A stretch of 64,000 nt of DNA from positions 1 to 64,000 of the forward strand of contig DATJPY010000022.1 in assembly GCA_035506135.1 (NCBI GenBank), written 5' to 3'. The notes under the pieces are model-generated. The model was not told the DNA's origin, did no database searches, and worked only from the letters and a program-made list of their open reading frames with translations. The DNA is from DATJPY01 sp035506135. Lineage in GTDB: Bacteria > Myxococcota_A > UBA9160 > PR03. A program made the position numbers and the translations under genes. Below are positions 35,156-44,812 of this stretch, piece after piece (the stretch's first letter is position 1; each line of letters starts with the position of its first letter).

Positions 35156-35307
35156 CGCTCCAGATCGAATCCGGCCCGCCGGCCCCGCGGGGCTCCCCAA
35201 TCTGCAATGAAGCCTGGAGCGATTCGCTCGTCTTCATGCCGAGGTCACTGGACGCGGCTAGGTTTCCCCGCGGCTCCAGCCGGCCATGGAGGATGGAGGA
35301 CCGCGTC

Positions 35308-36018
35308 GTGAAGCTGCTCTACGTCGAAGACGACCCCGCCGCCCAGCAGTACATCTTCAAGGGGCTCGGCGAACACGGTTTCGTGGTCGAGGTCGTCTCG
35401 GACGGCGCCTCGGGCTTCGAGCGGGCCAGCCACGGGTCCTACGACCTCGTGATCCTCGATGTCATGCTGCCCGACATGGAGGGCTACGAGGTGCTGCGCC
35501 GGCTGCGCGAGGCGAACATCGACACGCCGGTGCTGTTCCTGTCGGCGCGCGGGGCGGTGCGCGACCGCGTGCAGGGGCTCGAGCTCGGGGCCGACGACTA
35601 TCTCCCCAAGCCGTTCGCCTTCGCCGAGCTGCTCGCGCGCATCCGCGCCATCGCGCGGCGGCGGCTGGGCGAGCCCGACGACGGGCGCCTCGGCACCGCC
35701 GATCTGGTGGTCGATCTGCACCGCCGCACGGTGGAGCGCGCCGGCCGACGCGTCGAGCTCTCGCCCAAGCAGTTCGCGCTGCTCGAGTACCTGCTGCGCC
35801 ATCGCGGCCAGGTGGTGTCGCGCACGATGATCACCGAGAACGTGTGGGGCTGGGGCTTCGAGAGCTTCTCCAACCTGATCGACGTCCACATCAACCGGCT
35901 GCGGAAGAAGATCGATCAGGGGTTCCCCACCAAGCTGGTGCACACGGTGAAGGGAGCCGGCTACATCCTGGAGGAGCGCAGCGAGCCGGCGACACGGGTC
36001 GAGACCAGCGTTGCGTAG
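35308..36018 (+). CDS. OmpR-family response regulator
   Basis: A 236-residue response regulator. The receiver domain has the acidic pair in LLYVEDDP, the phospho-acceptor Asp51 in LVILDVMLPD, and the conserved Lys in DDYLPKPF. The C-terminal winged helix contains SPKQFALLEYLLRHRGQVVS and the recognition-helix region NLIDVHINRLRKKI. I chose GTG 35308 over ATG 35293: it has GGAGGA with an eight-base spacer and matches the usual receiver start. Its stop overlaps the kinase start, so the pair is co-translated. The signal and targets are unknown. Confidence 0.93.
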   Translation: MKLLYVEDDPAAQQYIFKGLGEHGFVVEVVSDGASGFERASHGSYDLVILDVMLPDMEGYEVLRRLREANIDTPVLFLSARGAVRDRVQGLELGADDYLPKPFAFAELLARIRAIARRRLGEPDDGRLGTADLVVDLHRRTVERAGRRVELSPKQFALLEYLLRHRGQVVSRTMITENVWGWGFESFSNLIDVHINRLRKKIDQGFPTKLVHTVKGAGYILEERSEPATRVETSVA

Positions 36019-37429
36019 AAGGGCCCTGTCGATCGGGGCCAAATGGACGCTGCGCTACACCGCCGTGATGCTGCTCACGGTGAGCGGCTTCTCGGTCTAC
36101 GTCTACGAGCGCGCCGAATCCCGCTTCGACAACGACGCCAAGGTCCTGATCGATCTGCAGCTCGACCAGCTGCTCGAGTTCGTCGACGCGCACCCGGGCG
36201 ACGTCGAGATGTGGCGTGTCCAGTCGGGGCGGCAGGTCGTTGCGGCCGATCCCGACCTGCGGCTCGGCATCCAGATCTTCGACGCCGAGGGGCGCGAGCT
36301 GGTGGCGGCGGGTAGCGCGCAGGGGAGCGGGCTCGCGCTGCCGCCGAACGTCGCGCGCGGCAGCCACTCCAAGGACCTGCGCGAGGTCGACGTCACCGGC
36401 CACGGGTATCCCTTCCTCGCCCTCGCCGGCCGCAACTACGACGGCACGACCGCGCAGGTGCTGGTGTACTCGAGGCTGTTCGCGCGCAGCCTGGCCCGCC
36501 TGCGGGCCGCGTTCCTGTCGGCGCTGCCGGTGCTGCTGGTGGTGACGGCGGCGCTCGGCTGGGGGCTCACGCGCGGGAGCCTGCGCCCAATCGCGGCGAT
36601 GAACCGCACCGCTCGCCGCATCTCGACGAGGCAGCTCGACGGCCGCATTCCGACCACCGGCTCGGGCGACGAGCTCGACGAGCTCGCCCAGACGCTGAAC
36701 GACATGATCGGCCGCATCCGCGAGGGCGTGGAGCGGATGCAGCGCTTCTCGGTCGACGCCGCCCACCAGCTCCGCACGCCGCTGGCGGCGCTGCAGAACC
36801 AGATCGACGTCACGCTCGCCAATCCGCGCTCCGCCGAGGAGTACCGCGCCGTGCTCGGCGACCTGCTCTATCAGGTGGGCACGCTCTCCGACACGGTGAA
36901 CGGCATGCTGCGCCTGGCGCAGTCGGAGGGCGGGCTCGAGGCAGCGCACCGCGTGCGCGTCGAGATCGATCCGCTGCTAGCCGAGGTCGTCGACTTCTTC
37001 GGCGCGCTCGGTGAGGAGCGCGGCCTCGAGATCACCCTCACCAGCGAGTCGAAGTGCGCGGTCGACGGCGACGCCGTCTGGCTCCACCAGCTCTTCGCGA
37101 ACCTGATCCACAACGCGCTCCAGTACACGCCGGAGGGCGGACGCGTCGAGGTGGGGGCGCAGCGCGAGGGCACCGAGGTCGCGATCGCGGTGCGCGACAA
37201 CGGCCGCGGCATGAGCGAGGCGGACCGCTCGATCGCCTTCTCGCGTTACCAGCGCGGCAGCGCGGCGAGCGCCGACTCGAGCTCGGGCCTCGGTCTCGGC
37301 CTCGCGCTCGCGCGCGAGATCGCGCGCGCGCACGGCGGCACGATCGAGCTCGAGAGCGAGCCGGGGTACGGCTCGACCTTCACGGTGCGGCTCCCGATCG
37401 CGAGCGAGCCGGAGCGCAGCTCGGCCTAG
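36011..37429 (+). CDS. membrane sensor histidine kinase
   Basis: A 472-residue kinase. Two membrane helices (about 12-32 and 168-188) flank a periplasmic sensor of about 135 residues. A HAMP region follows, then the H-box FSVDAAHQLRTPLAAL with His252. The ATP-binding domain has NLIHNALQYTPEGG (N box), RDNGRGM (G1) and SGLGLGLALAREI (G2). It is typical of the EnvZ/CopS/TctE-like class that pairs with OmpR-type regulators. TTG 36011 overlaps the regulator stop, which indicates coupling. It converges on aroD with 16 bases between stops. Confidence 0.93.
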   Translation: MRRRALSIGAKWTLRYTAVMLLTVSGFSVYVYERAESRFDNDAKVLIDLQLDQLLEFVDAHPGDVEMWRVQSGRQVVAADPDLRLGIQIFDAEGRELVAAGSAQGSGLALPPNVARGSHSKDLREVDVTGHGYPFLALAGRNYDGTTAQVLVYSRLFARSLARLRAAFLSALPVLLVVTAALGWGLTRGSLRPIAAMNRTARRISTRQLDGRIPTTGSGDELDELAQTLNDMIGRIREGVERMQRFSVDAAHQLRTPLAALQNQIDVTLANPRSAEEYRAVLGDLLYQVGTLSDTVNGMLRLAQSEGGLEAAHRVRVEIDPLLAEVVDFFGALGEERGLEITLTSESKCAVDGDAVWLHQLFANLIHNALQYTPEGGRVEVGAQREGTEVAIAVRDNGRGMSEADRSIAFSRYQRGSAASADSSSGLGLGLALAREIARAHGGTIELESEPGYGSTFTVRLPIASEPERSSA

Positions 37430-37445
37430 ACGCCGGGCCGCCCTC

Positions 37446-38189
37446 CTACGCCGATTCGAGTCGAGCCAGCTCCCGCGCCTTCGCCGCGTCGTAATCCGGG
37501 AAGAGCCTGCGCAGGAGGGCCAGCGCCTCGTCGAAGGGGAGCTGACCCGGCGCCGTCGGCGCGCCTGCGAAGGCGTAGGTGAGGAGCGAGCCGAGCGCGG
37601 CGAAGACGAGGCGCGTCGCCACGCCCGCCTCGCCCATCCCGACGGCAATCAGGTTGGGGCTCGCCAGCAGCGCTCCCGCCAGCGCGCGCACGTCGGCGGG
37701 CCCCCGCACGGTGGTCGCGATCTTCACGACGTCGGCGCCGGTCTGCTGCCCGCGCGCCACCAGCGCGGCGAGGGCGCTCGGGTCCGGCGTCTTCTCGAAG
37801 TCGTGGTGCGAGACGATGGCGAGCGCGCCGGCGCGGTGGGCGGCGTCGATCACCGGGTCCCGGATCTCGACGGCGGCCAGCTCGACGTCGACGGCGTCGA
37901 CCCGTGGCGCGAGCGCGCGGAAGAGCTCGAGCCGCTCCTCCTCGCCGCGCGTCCAGCCGCCGCCCTCGGCGCGCAGCCGGATCGTCGCGAGGAGCGGCAG
38001 GCCCGAGAACTTGTCGAGCTCGGCGAGCGCGCGCTCCGGGTCCGGCGAGCTGAAGTGGTCCACGCGCAGCTCGGCCACGTCGAGCCCGCGGCGCCGCAGC
38101 GCCTGCACCTCCGCGCGGTCCGCGCGGTCCGAGAACGGGACCGCGAGGCGCGGCAGCGCGCCCAGCTCCAGCGATCCGAGCTTCAGCAT
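37446..38189 (-). CDS. aroD: type I 3-dehydroquinate dehydratase
   Basis: A 247-residue class I dehydroquinase, third step of the shikimate pathway. The family residues are all visible: ELRVDHF with the substrate-binding ELR at 40-42, the catalytic His129 in VSHHDFEKTP, and the Schiff-base Lys156 in GADVVKIAT. Length and order fit the AroD family. The start is less clear: ATG 38189 has no strong ribosome-binding site, and only 23 bases separate it from the divergent lipoprotein start. No other shikimate gene is near, so it is an isolated locus. Confidence 0.9.
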   Translation of the reverse strand: MLKLGSLELGALPRLAVPFSDRADRAEVQALRRRGLDVAELRVDHFSSPDPERALAELDKFSGLPLLATIRLRAEGGGWTRGEEERLELFRALAPRVDAVDVELAAVEIRDPVIDAAHRAGALAIVSHHDFEKTPDPSALAALVARGQQTGADVVKIATTVRGPADVRALAGALLASPNLIAVGMGEAGVATRLVFAALGSLLTYAFAGAPTAPGQLPFDEALALLRRLFPDYDAAKARELARLESA

Positions 38190-38212
38190 GCCGGCATGAT
38201 ACGATCGCGGCC

Positions 38213-38692
38213 ATGCGCTCGCCCGCCGCGCGCGTGCTCCGGCTCGGCGCCGGGCTCGCCCTCGCCGCCGCCTGCTCGCACGGTCCGACCTGGGACGAGT
38301 TCCACAGGCAGGTCGCGGGCCCGCGCCCCGGCTTCGCACGCATCTTCGTGTACACGCCCCTGCGGGCCGAGGCCCTGAACGTGCATCCCCAGGTCACGCT
38401 CGACGGCGAGGTGATCGGCACGTCGAGCCCGGGGAAGTTCTTCTTCGTCGATCGCCAGCCGGGCATCTACGAGATCAGCGTTCCGCCGACGCGCTACCTG
38501 GCCTCCTTCGGCAACCGGGCCGCGGCCGAGCCTGCTCGCGTCTCGCTGTGGCTCGGGCAGTCCGCCTTCGTGCAGATCGACGTCGTGGAGCTCGGCAGCA
38601 TCCTGCAAGCCCGCCTGCAGACCCGCGAGGGCAGCGACGGTGAGCGCTTCATCCGGGAGTGCCGCTTCGCGCCGGGCGACGCCCAGCGCTGA
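38213..38692 (+). CDS. DUF2846-type lipoprotein
   Basis: A 159-residue putative lipoprotein. The signal peptide has a lipobox ending LALAAAC with Cys21 as the lipidated residue. The mature part contains FARIFVYTP, VTLDGEVIGTSSPGKFFFVD and PGIYEISVPP, the layout of DUF2846 proteins: small envelope proteins of unknown role. No other domain is present. The gene is only 23 bases from the divergent aroD start, so the promoters must overlap the coding ends. Confidence 0.72.
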   Translation: MRSPAARVLRLGAGLALAAACSHGPTWDEFHRQVAGPRPGFARIFVYTPLRAEALNVHPQVTLDGEVIGTSSPGKFFFVDRQPGIYEISVPPTRYLASFGNRAAAEPARVSLWLGQSAFVQIDVVELGSILQARLQTREGSDGERFIRECRFAPGDAQR

Positions 38693-38765
38693 TCTGCGGG
38701 GCGACGGCTTCGCCGGACGCCGCCCGCTATCCTCCGGGCGCGGGTGGAGCGCGGGGCGGGACTCG

Positions 38766-41700
38766 ATGCGCGTGCGCTTCGGTGAGTTCGAACTCGACAC
38801 GGGCCGGCGCGAGCTCTCGCGAGACGGCGCGCCGATCCCGCTCGCGCCGAAGCTCTACGCCCTGCTCTTGCTGCTCGTCGAGGAGCGCCATCGCCTCGTG
38901 CCCTTCGAGGAGGTGATGGCGCGGATCTGGCCGGACGTGCACGTGAGCAACGCCACGCTCTCGTCGACGCTGCGAGACCTGCGCCGCGCGACGGGGGACG
39001 ACGGCTACCACCCGCACATCGTCGCGACGGCGCGCGGCCAGGGGCTCCGCTTCCTCGGCACGCTCGATCCGCTCGACGGCCCCGTGCGGCCGGATCCGGA
39101 TCGCCTGTTCGGGAGTCGCGAGCGCCTGGCGGCGCAGCTCTGTTCGATGTTCGACGGCGCGAAGGATGGACGCGGCCACATCGCGCTCGTGGCGGGACAG
39201 GCGGGCATGGGCAAGAGCCGGCTCGGGCGCGAGGTGTCGGAGCAGGCACGCGCGCGCGGCCTCACGGTGCAGGTCGGACGCTGCGGCGATTCCGTGCTCG
39301 ATCCGCCGTATGGGGCCTGGGTGCAGATCCTCACCGGTCTGGTCGAGCAACGCTCCGCCGAGAGCGACGCCGCGCTCGAGGGCGTGGCCGCCGAGCTGGC
39401 CCGCATCGTCCCCGCCATCGCGGACCGCATCCCCGACGCCGCCATCGTCCCCGGCCCGGACGGCGACTTCGAGGCGCGCTACCGGCTGTTCGACCGGGTG
39501 GCGACCTTCGTGCGCCGGCTCGCGCGCGCGACGCCGATCCTGTTCGTGCTCGACGACTTCGATCGCGCCGCGCGCTCGTCGCTCGAGGTGCTCGAGTTCA
39601 TGGCGAGCTGGGTCGCGGAGGTGCCGCTCTTCGTCGTCGCCACCTATCGCCCGGCCGCGCTCGGCGGCGACGCAGCGCTGGTTCGCACGATCGCGGAGAT
39701 CGGCCGCCTCGCGCCGTGCGAGCGCTACCAGCTCGAGGCGCTGACCCGGGACGAGGTCGGCGAGTACCTGCGGCGCTGCGCCGGCGTCGAGCCCTCGGCG
39801 CAGGCGTGCATCGAGCTGCACGAGCGCAGCGGCGGCAACCCGTTCTTCCTGCGCGAGCTGGTGCGTCACGAGCTCGGGCGCGCGGGCGGGCCCGGCGTCG
39901 AGGTCGCCGGCGCTCGCGCGGGCGAGCTGCCGCCGAGCCTGCGAGAGGCGATCCGCGCGCGCGTGCTCGCGCTCTCGGAGACGGCGCAGCACGTGCTGGC
40001 GGGCGCGGCGCTGCTCGGCCGCGAGTTCGCGCTCGAGCTGGCGGCGAGCGTGGCGGATCTCCCCGCGCCGGCCGTGCTCGAGACGCTCGCGGAAGCGCAT
40101 CGCGCCGGCCTCGTCGAGCCGGGCGACGGCGATCGCTGGCGCTTCGTCCACGCACTCATCCTGGAGTCGATCGCGGAGGACGTGACGCCGATGCTGCGGC
40201 TGCGACTTCACGAGCGCATCGGCCAGGTGCTGCGCGCCGACGCGCGCGACGACGCGGCCCGGGCCATGGAGGTGGCGCATCATCTCTCGCGCGCGGCGGA
40301 GCGCGTCGCGCACCAGGCGGCCGAGGCGGCGATGCGCGCGGCGCAGCTCGCCGAGCGGAGCCTCGCCTTCGCCGACGCCGCCAGCTTCTACGAGACCGCG
40401 CTCGAGCTGCGCGCGCGAGCCCCGGCCGGCGATCCGCTCGAGCGCTGCGAGCTGCTGCTCGGCCTGGCGCAGGCCCGTCTCGCGGCCCGCGACGTGCAGG
40501 GCGCGTGGGAGAGCGCGCGGTCGGCCGCGGAGCTCGCGCGCGAGATCGCGAGCCCCGTCCACCTGGCGCGCGCGGGCCTCGTGCTGAGCGCACACTTCCG
40601 GATCGGCTTCGCCGAGCCGCTCGCACTGCTCGAGGAGGCGCTGCCCGCGCTGCCTGCGGAGGTACCCGCGCTGCGCGCGGCGGTGGCGTCGTCGATCGCG
40701 GCCCACCTGCACTACATGCGCGAGCCCAAGCGCAGGATCGTGCTGGCGGAGCTGAGCGTGGACGCCGCCAAGGAGGCGGCGAACCCCGAGTTCATCGCGC
40801 TCTCGCTGATGGCGATGCGCAACGCGCTCTGTGCTCCGGAGGCGCTCGCCGCGCGCCTGCAGTTCGGCTCCGAGCGGGTCGAGTGGGCCGACCGGATGCC
40901 GCGCTCGGCGCAGCGATGCCTCGCGCGCGGGGAGCGGGTGGTGGATCGCTACGCGGCCGGCGACCTCGAGGGCGCCGAGCGCGACGCGGAGGACATCGAG
41001 CAAATCGCGCGCGAGATCCCCGTCCGCAGCATGCTGAGCTTCCTGCCGCGCTGGCGCTCGCTGCGCGCCAACGGCGCGGGCCGCTTCTTCGAGGCCGAGA
41101 GCGCGGCGCGCACCGCGTTCGAGCTCACCCAGCAGGCCGACGATCCCAACGCGTTCCCCAACCTGACCATGCAGCTCGGCATGGTGCGCTTCGAGCAGGG
41201 ACGCTGGGACGACCTCGACGCGATGCTGACCGCCTCCGCCACCTGGCTCGAGCCGTATCGCACGCTGGCGCCCGCGGTGCGCGCCGTCATCGCCCGCTAC
41301 GACCTGCTGCGGGGCCGGCGCGAGCGCGCGCTCGCCGACTACGAGCTCCTCGTCTCCGACCAGTTCCTCGACGGCGACCCCGAGCCGCTGGTGACGTGCA
41401 GCTGGCTCGCGTGCATGGTCCTCCAGCTCGGCGACGCCGAGCGTGCCGAGCGGATCTACGAGCGGCTCAGCGCCTTCGGCGATCAGTTCGTGATCTTCAA
41501 CTTCGCGATCGTGGCGCGCGGCTCCTTCGCCCGCTACCTCGGCATCCTGGCGCACGCGGCGGGCCGGCTCGACGAGGCGGAGCGCCACTTCGAGCAAGCG
41601 ATCGCCGCGAACGAGCGCATCGGCGCCTCGCTCTATGCGGCGCGCGCGCGCGCCGATCTGGCGTCTTTGCTGGCAGCGCGCGGTGGGCCCGGCGACGGGG

Positions 41701-41786
41701 CGCGCACGACCGCGGAGCGGAGGGCGGCGCGGGCGGCCTTCGAGGGCTTCGGCGTGCGACCGCTCGCGCAGGCCCCTTGTGTCTAG
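38766..41786 (+). CDS. winged-helix/AAA-ATPase/TPR transcriptional regulator
   Basis: A 1006-residue regulator. Residues 1-100 form an OmpR-like (CadC-type) winged helix: FGEFELDTGRRELSRDG and LRDLRRATGDDGYHPHIV. A P-loop ATPase domain follows, with Walker A GQAGMGKS at 144-151 and Walker B ILFVLDDFD near 260. From about residue 500 the sequence is helical with TPR-like repeats (FADAASFYETALELR, LDEAERHFEQAIAANERIG). This layout is shared with large STAND-type regulators that sense a ligand through the repeats. ATG 38766 starts the winged-helix domain. It lies just upstream of the Abhydrolase_10 and DUF2889 genes on the same strand, which it may control. Confidence 0.87.
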   Translation: MRVRFGEFELDTGRRELSRDGAPIPLAPKLYALLLLLVEERHRLVPFEEVMARIWPDVHVSNATLSSTLRDLRRATGDDGYHPHIVATARGQGLRFLGTLDPLDGPVRPDPDRLFGSRERLAAQLCSMFDGAKDGRGHIALVAGQAGMGKSRLGREVSEQARARGLTVQVGRCGDSVLDPPYGAWVQILTGLVEQRSAESDAALEGVAAELARIVPAIADRIPDAAIVPGPDGDFEARYRLFDRVATFVRRLARATPILFVLDDFDRAARSSLEVLEFMASWVAEVPLFVVATYRPAALGGDAALVRTIAEIGRLAPCERYQLEALTRDEVGEYLRRCAGVEPSAQACIELHERSGGNPFFLRELVRHELGRAGGPGVEVAGARAGELPPSLREAIRARVLALSETAQHVLAGAALLGREFALELAASVADLPAPAVLETLAEAHRAGLVEPGDGDRWRFVHALILESIAEDVTPMLRLRLHERIGQVLRADARDDAARAMEVAHHLSRAAERVAHQAAEAAMRAAQLAERSLAFADAASFYETALELRARAPAGDPLERCELLLGLAQARLAARDVQGAWESARSAAELAREIASPVHLARAGLVLSAHFRIGFAEPLALLEEALPALPAEVPALRAAVASSIAAHLHYMREPKRRIVLAELSVDAAKEAANPEFIALSLMAMRNALCAPEALAARLQFGSERVEWADRMPRSAQRCLARGERVVDRYAAGDLEGAERDAEDIEQIAREIPVRSMLSFLPRWRSLRANGAGRFFEAESAARTAFELTQQADDPNAFPNLTMQLGMVRFEQGRWDDLDAMLTASATWLEPYRTLAPAVRAVIARYDLLRGRRERALADYELLVSDQFLDGDPEPLVTCSWLACMVLQLGDAERAERIYERLSAFGDQFVIFNFAIVARGSFARYLGILAHAAGRLDEAERHFEQAIAANERIGASLYAARARADLASLLAARGGPGDGARTTAERRAARAAFEGFGVRPLAQAPCV

Positions 41787-41820
41787 CGTCGCGACCGATC
41801 GAACCTCTGGAGATGCGTCG

Positions 41821-43248
41821 ATGAGATCCCCGACCGCGCGCTTCGAGGGCCCCGTTTCCGGCGAGCCCTTCCTCGTCGGCGTCGTCGAGCCGGCGGGCGC
41901 CGGCTACGTGCGCGAGGAGTGGCTCGTGACGGGCACCGCCACGAGCTACGCGCTCCGGGGCGAGCGCAGCACGGACGGGCGCTGGGAGGCAGAGCCCGCC
42001 GGGCGCGCCCCGTTCCGGACGCGCATCGTGGTGCTCCGGCCCGCGGATCCGGCCCGCTTCGACGGCACCACGCTCGTCGAGTGGATGAACGTGAGCGGCG
42101 GGATCGACGCGGCCCCCGACTGGTTCTTCCTGCGACGCCACCTGATGCGCCAGGGCTCGGCCTGGGTCGGCGTCTCCGCGCAGAAGGCCGGCATCGACGG
42201 CGGCGGCCTCGTGCCCGGCATGCCGCTCAAGCAGGCGAACGCCGCGCGCTACGGGTCGCTCGAGCACCCGGGCGACGCCTTCGCCTTCGACATCTACAGC
42301 GAGGTCGGACGCGCGCTGCGGACCCCCGGATCCGGCCCGCTCGGACCTCTCGCGACCCGACACCTGATCGCGATCGGCGAATCGCAGTCGGCCGGCTTCC
42401 TCGTCACCTACGTCAACGCCGTCGATCCCATCGAGCGCTGCTTCGACGCCTTCCTGATCCACGGGCGCCCGGGCACCGCCGCCGCGCTCGACGGCTCCTA
42501 TCTTCGAGCGGCCGCCGACGGCGACGTCTCGAAGGTCGGCGCGCTGATCAGCGAAGGACATCGGATCCGCGAGGACGTGCGCGTTCCGGTGCTCACCTTC
42601 CAGAGCGAGACCGACGTGGTGACGCTCGGCGGCGGACGCGCGCGGCAGCCCGACGGCCCGCGCTTCCGGCTCTGGGAGCTGGCCGGCGCCGCACACTTCG
42701 ACACGTACGGCCTGATGGCCTCGCACGTGGATCGCGAGGGAATCGGCGTCGAAGAGCTCGCGGCGCGCCTCGCGCCCACCGCGCAGCTGCTGGGGATGAC
42801 CGCGGGGACCGCGGTGAACTCGGGCCCCCAGCAGCACTACGTGCTCAACGCCGCGCTCGCGCACCTGGTGCGCTGGGTGCGCGACGGGACGCCGCCCCCG
42901 GAGGCCGCGCGGCTCGAGTCGCTCGACGCGGCGGCGAGCCGGCTCGCGCGCGACCCGCTCGGCATCGCGCGCGGCGGCATCCGGACGCCGTGGGTGGACG
43001 CGCCGACGGCGGCCCTCTCCGGAGATCCGCCCGGCGGCGACGGCTTCCTGTTCCTGTTCGGAAGGACGATCCCGTTCGACGCGGAGACCCTGGCTCGCCT
43101 CTACCCGGGCGGTGCGGAGGAGCACGTGAAGCGGTTCGAGGGATCGCTGGCCGCTGCGCTCCGCGCGGGATTCCTGCTCGACGTCGACGCCGCGGAGATC
43201 TGCGCGCTCGCGCGGCACGGGCGACAGCCGTCCGGATGGAATCCTTGA
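41821..43248 (+). CDS. alpha/beta hydrolase domain protein (Abhydrolase_10 type)
   Basis: A 475-residue protein. VEWMNVSGGIDAAPDW at about 87-101, VGVSAQKAGIDG, the nucleophile region IAIGESQSAGFL (Ser188) and FDAFLIHGRPG match the alpha/beta hydrolase domain family PF20091. The late ELAGAAHFDTYGL holds the histidine. Enzymes of this family are uncharacterised or act on lactones and esters. ATG 41821 begins 34 bases behind the regulator stop, and the 3' end overlaps the DUF2889 gene by 13 bases, giving a likely three-gene unit. Confidence 0.83.
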   Translation: MRSPTARFEGPVSGEPFLVGVVEPAGAGYVREEWLVTGTATSYALRGERSTDGRWEAEPAGRAPFRTRIVVLRPADPARFDGTTLVEWMNVSGGIDAAPDWFFLRRHLMRQGSAWVGVSAQKAGIDGGGLVPGMPLKQANAARYGSLEHPGDAFAFDIYSEVGRALRTPGSGPLGPLATRHLIAIGESQSAGFLVTYVNAVDPIERCFDAFLIHGRPGTAAALDGSYLRAAADGDVSKVGALISEGHRIREDVRVPVLTFQSETDVVTLGGGRARQPDGPRFRLWELAGAAHFDTYGLMASHVDREGIGVEELAARLAPTAQLLGMTAGTAVNSGPQQHYVLNAALAHLVRWVRDGTPPPEAARLESLDAAASRLARDPLGIARGGIRTPWVDAPTAALSGDPPGGDGFLFLFGRTIPFDAETLARLYPGGAEEHVKRFEGSLAAALRAGFLLDVDAAEICALARHGRQPSGWNP

Positions 43249-44279
43249 CCGACGCGCTCCATCCGGCGCACGGAGTCCACGATCCGACGCGCTCGACGCC
43301 ACCGCGCGCGCCGGAATCGATCCGCCGCACCAGCACGATCGACATGCTGCGGCCGGACGGGCTCTTCGGCGACGTCGTCCTCGTCGGCCGGGCGCGAGAT
43401 CTCGTGACGTCGGAGAGCGGAGCCTTTCGGGTCGCCGGCGAGGCGGGCTTCCTCGGTCGCGTGGCGTTCCTTCCGGAGCGCAAGATCGTCGGCCTCTGCA
43501 CGCGGCCCACCGAGCGGGGCGCCGAGGCCCTGGTGGGTACGAAGGCGTCGGGCGGGCTCCGCGCGGAGCTCGACCGCGCGCTGCCGGAGCACCGCGAGGC
43601 GCGCTCGCTGCTCTATCTCCTCCTCGACGATCTCCCGGTCGCAACGCTCGTCTCCGGCTACGCGTTCGGAGCCGCCGGCGTGCGCCATCCGCCCGGGCAC
43701 CGCCCTTCGTTCCCCGCCGATCTCTGCGCGGGCTGGCGGACCGGCGGCACGATGCAGACCGAGATCGAGCGCTCGGGGCAGGTCCCCCTCTCGACCGGAC
43801 CTCCGGCGCCGAGCCTCGCGCGCGCCGACGATCCGATCGCGTGGCACGAGATGGCTCCGCTCCCGGCGCACGGAATGCGGCGCCACCGCCGCCTCGACCT
43901 CCAGTATCTGCGCCCGACGTCCTTGCTCGTCGCCGACGTGCTCTTCCGCGACAGCCACGTCGCGGCCGACGGCGTCGAGACGATCGTGCACGAGTACACC
44001 GTGCGCGCCGAGATCGATCCGGCCGGGCTCCGCGTCGCGCGCGTCGACGCGGAGGCGCACGTGCTGCCGTGGTTCGAGTGCGAGGCCGCGGTTCCGAGCG
44101 CGGGCCGGATCGTGGGCCGCTCGGTGCAGGAGCTGCGGCCGATGGTGCGGGCGGAGCTCACGGGTCCTTCGACCTGCACCCATCTCAACGACACCCTGCG
44201 GTCGCTCGCGGACGTCGCGGCGCTGGCGGCTCGCCTCGGCGCACCTCGGCCAGCACTCCGACCCAGTGCTGGTGCTTGA
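43236..44279 (+). CDS. DUF2889 protein
   Basis: A 347-residue protein. It contains SIRRTSTIDMLRPDGLFGDV, RRHRRLDLQYL, FRDSHVAADGVETIVHEYTV and a closing THLNDTLRSLADV, a pattern of the DUF2889 family. It is longer than many members, with a linker in the middle. Family role unknown, often found near catabolic hydrolases. ATG 43236 overlaps the preceding gene. I place the end at 44279 because the frame stops there; the following 880 bases are rearranged sequence. Confidence 0.72.
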   Translation: MESLTDALHPAHGVHDPTRSTPPRAPESIRRTSTIDMLRPDGLFGDVVLVGRARDLVTSESGAFRVAGEAGFLGRVAFLPERKIVGLCTRPTERGAEALVGTKASGGLRAELDRALPEHREARSLLYLLLDDLPVATLVSGYAFGAAGVRHPPGHRPSFPADLCAGWRTGGTMQTEIERSGQVPLSTGPPAPSLARADDPIAWHEMAPLPAHGMRRHRRLDLQYLRPTSLLVADVLFRDSHVAADGVETIVHEYTVRAEIDPAGLRVARVDAEAHVLPWFECEAAVPSAGRIVGRSVQELRPMVRAELTGPSTCTHLNDTLRSLADVAALAARLGAPRPALRPSAGA

Positions 44280-44400
44280 AGAGGAGCCGCCGGCAACGCG
44301 CCTCGCAATCCTCGCCGCGCAGGACACCCCGCGCCTTCGCCGTCCGTAGCTTCCACTTGAGGCGAGGATCTTGCTGCGGATCGATCCAACCGATGGCAGG
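44185..44400 (-). pseudogene. possible coding remnant on minus strand
   Basis: A minus-strand frame here reads DPRLKWKLRTAKARGVLRGE and then FKHQHWVGVLAEVRRGE, which is protein-like, but no start or family can be assigned. It overlaps the 3' end of the DUF2889 gene. Treat as a possible trace of a lost gene. Confidence 0.25.
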
Positions 44401-44409
44401 CGCATTCCC

Positions 44410-44730
44410 ATGACGCGTCGGATCCGCGCGCTCTCGATGAATGTCGCGACCAACAACCAGGAGACGTTCACGGCCGACTTCGATGCGGTGGTCGACTCCG
44501 TCATCTCCTACGCACCCGGATTCGTCGCCGCCGGCTACACCATCACGCCGAGCGACGGAGTCGGCATCTACGTGCCCGAGCCGGGCGACGGGCGGCTCAC
44601 GAGCGCGGCCGTCGGCGCCCTCCTGTGCCTGGGCTGGCGCCGCCCGCCGCCCGATCCGGCTTCGCCGACCGCTAGTCGCCATCGGCCCGCGGGTCACGCT
44701 CTACAGTCGCTCCTTCCGCCGAGGTCGTGA
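44410..44730 (+). CDS. hypothetical protein, possibly truncated
   Basis: A 106-codon frame from ATG 44410. The first 75 residues look protein-like (FTADFDAVVDSVISYAPGFV, YTITPSDGVGIYVPEPGDG) while the last 30 are low-complexity Pro/Arg/Ser, as expected if the original gene was cut and runs into unrelated sequence. No family recognised and no strong ribosome-binding site. Confidence 0.3.
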   Translation: MTRRIRALSMNVATNNQETFTADFDAVVDSVISYAPGFVAAGYTITPSDGVGIYVPEPGDGRLTSAAVGALLCLGWRRPPPDPASPTASRHRPAGHALQSLLPPRS

Positions 44731-44812
44731 TCCAGCTCGTGCGCCTCTGCACCGGTCTCGACGACGAGGCGCTGCGCGAGCTCAATCGGAGCGCCGCGGT
44801 CCTCGGGCCTGG

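Noticed and set aside
38190..38212. Separate promoters for aroD and the DUF2846 lipoprotein in the divergent gap
   Set aside because: The gap of 23 bases is too small for two full promoters and shows no -35/-10 pair; start positions or overlap with coding sequence are more likely explanations.
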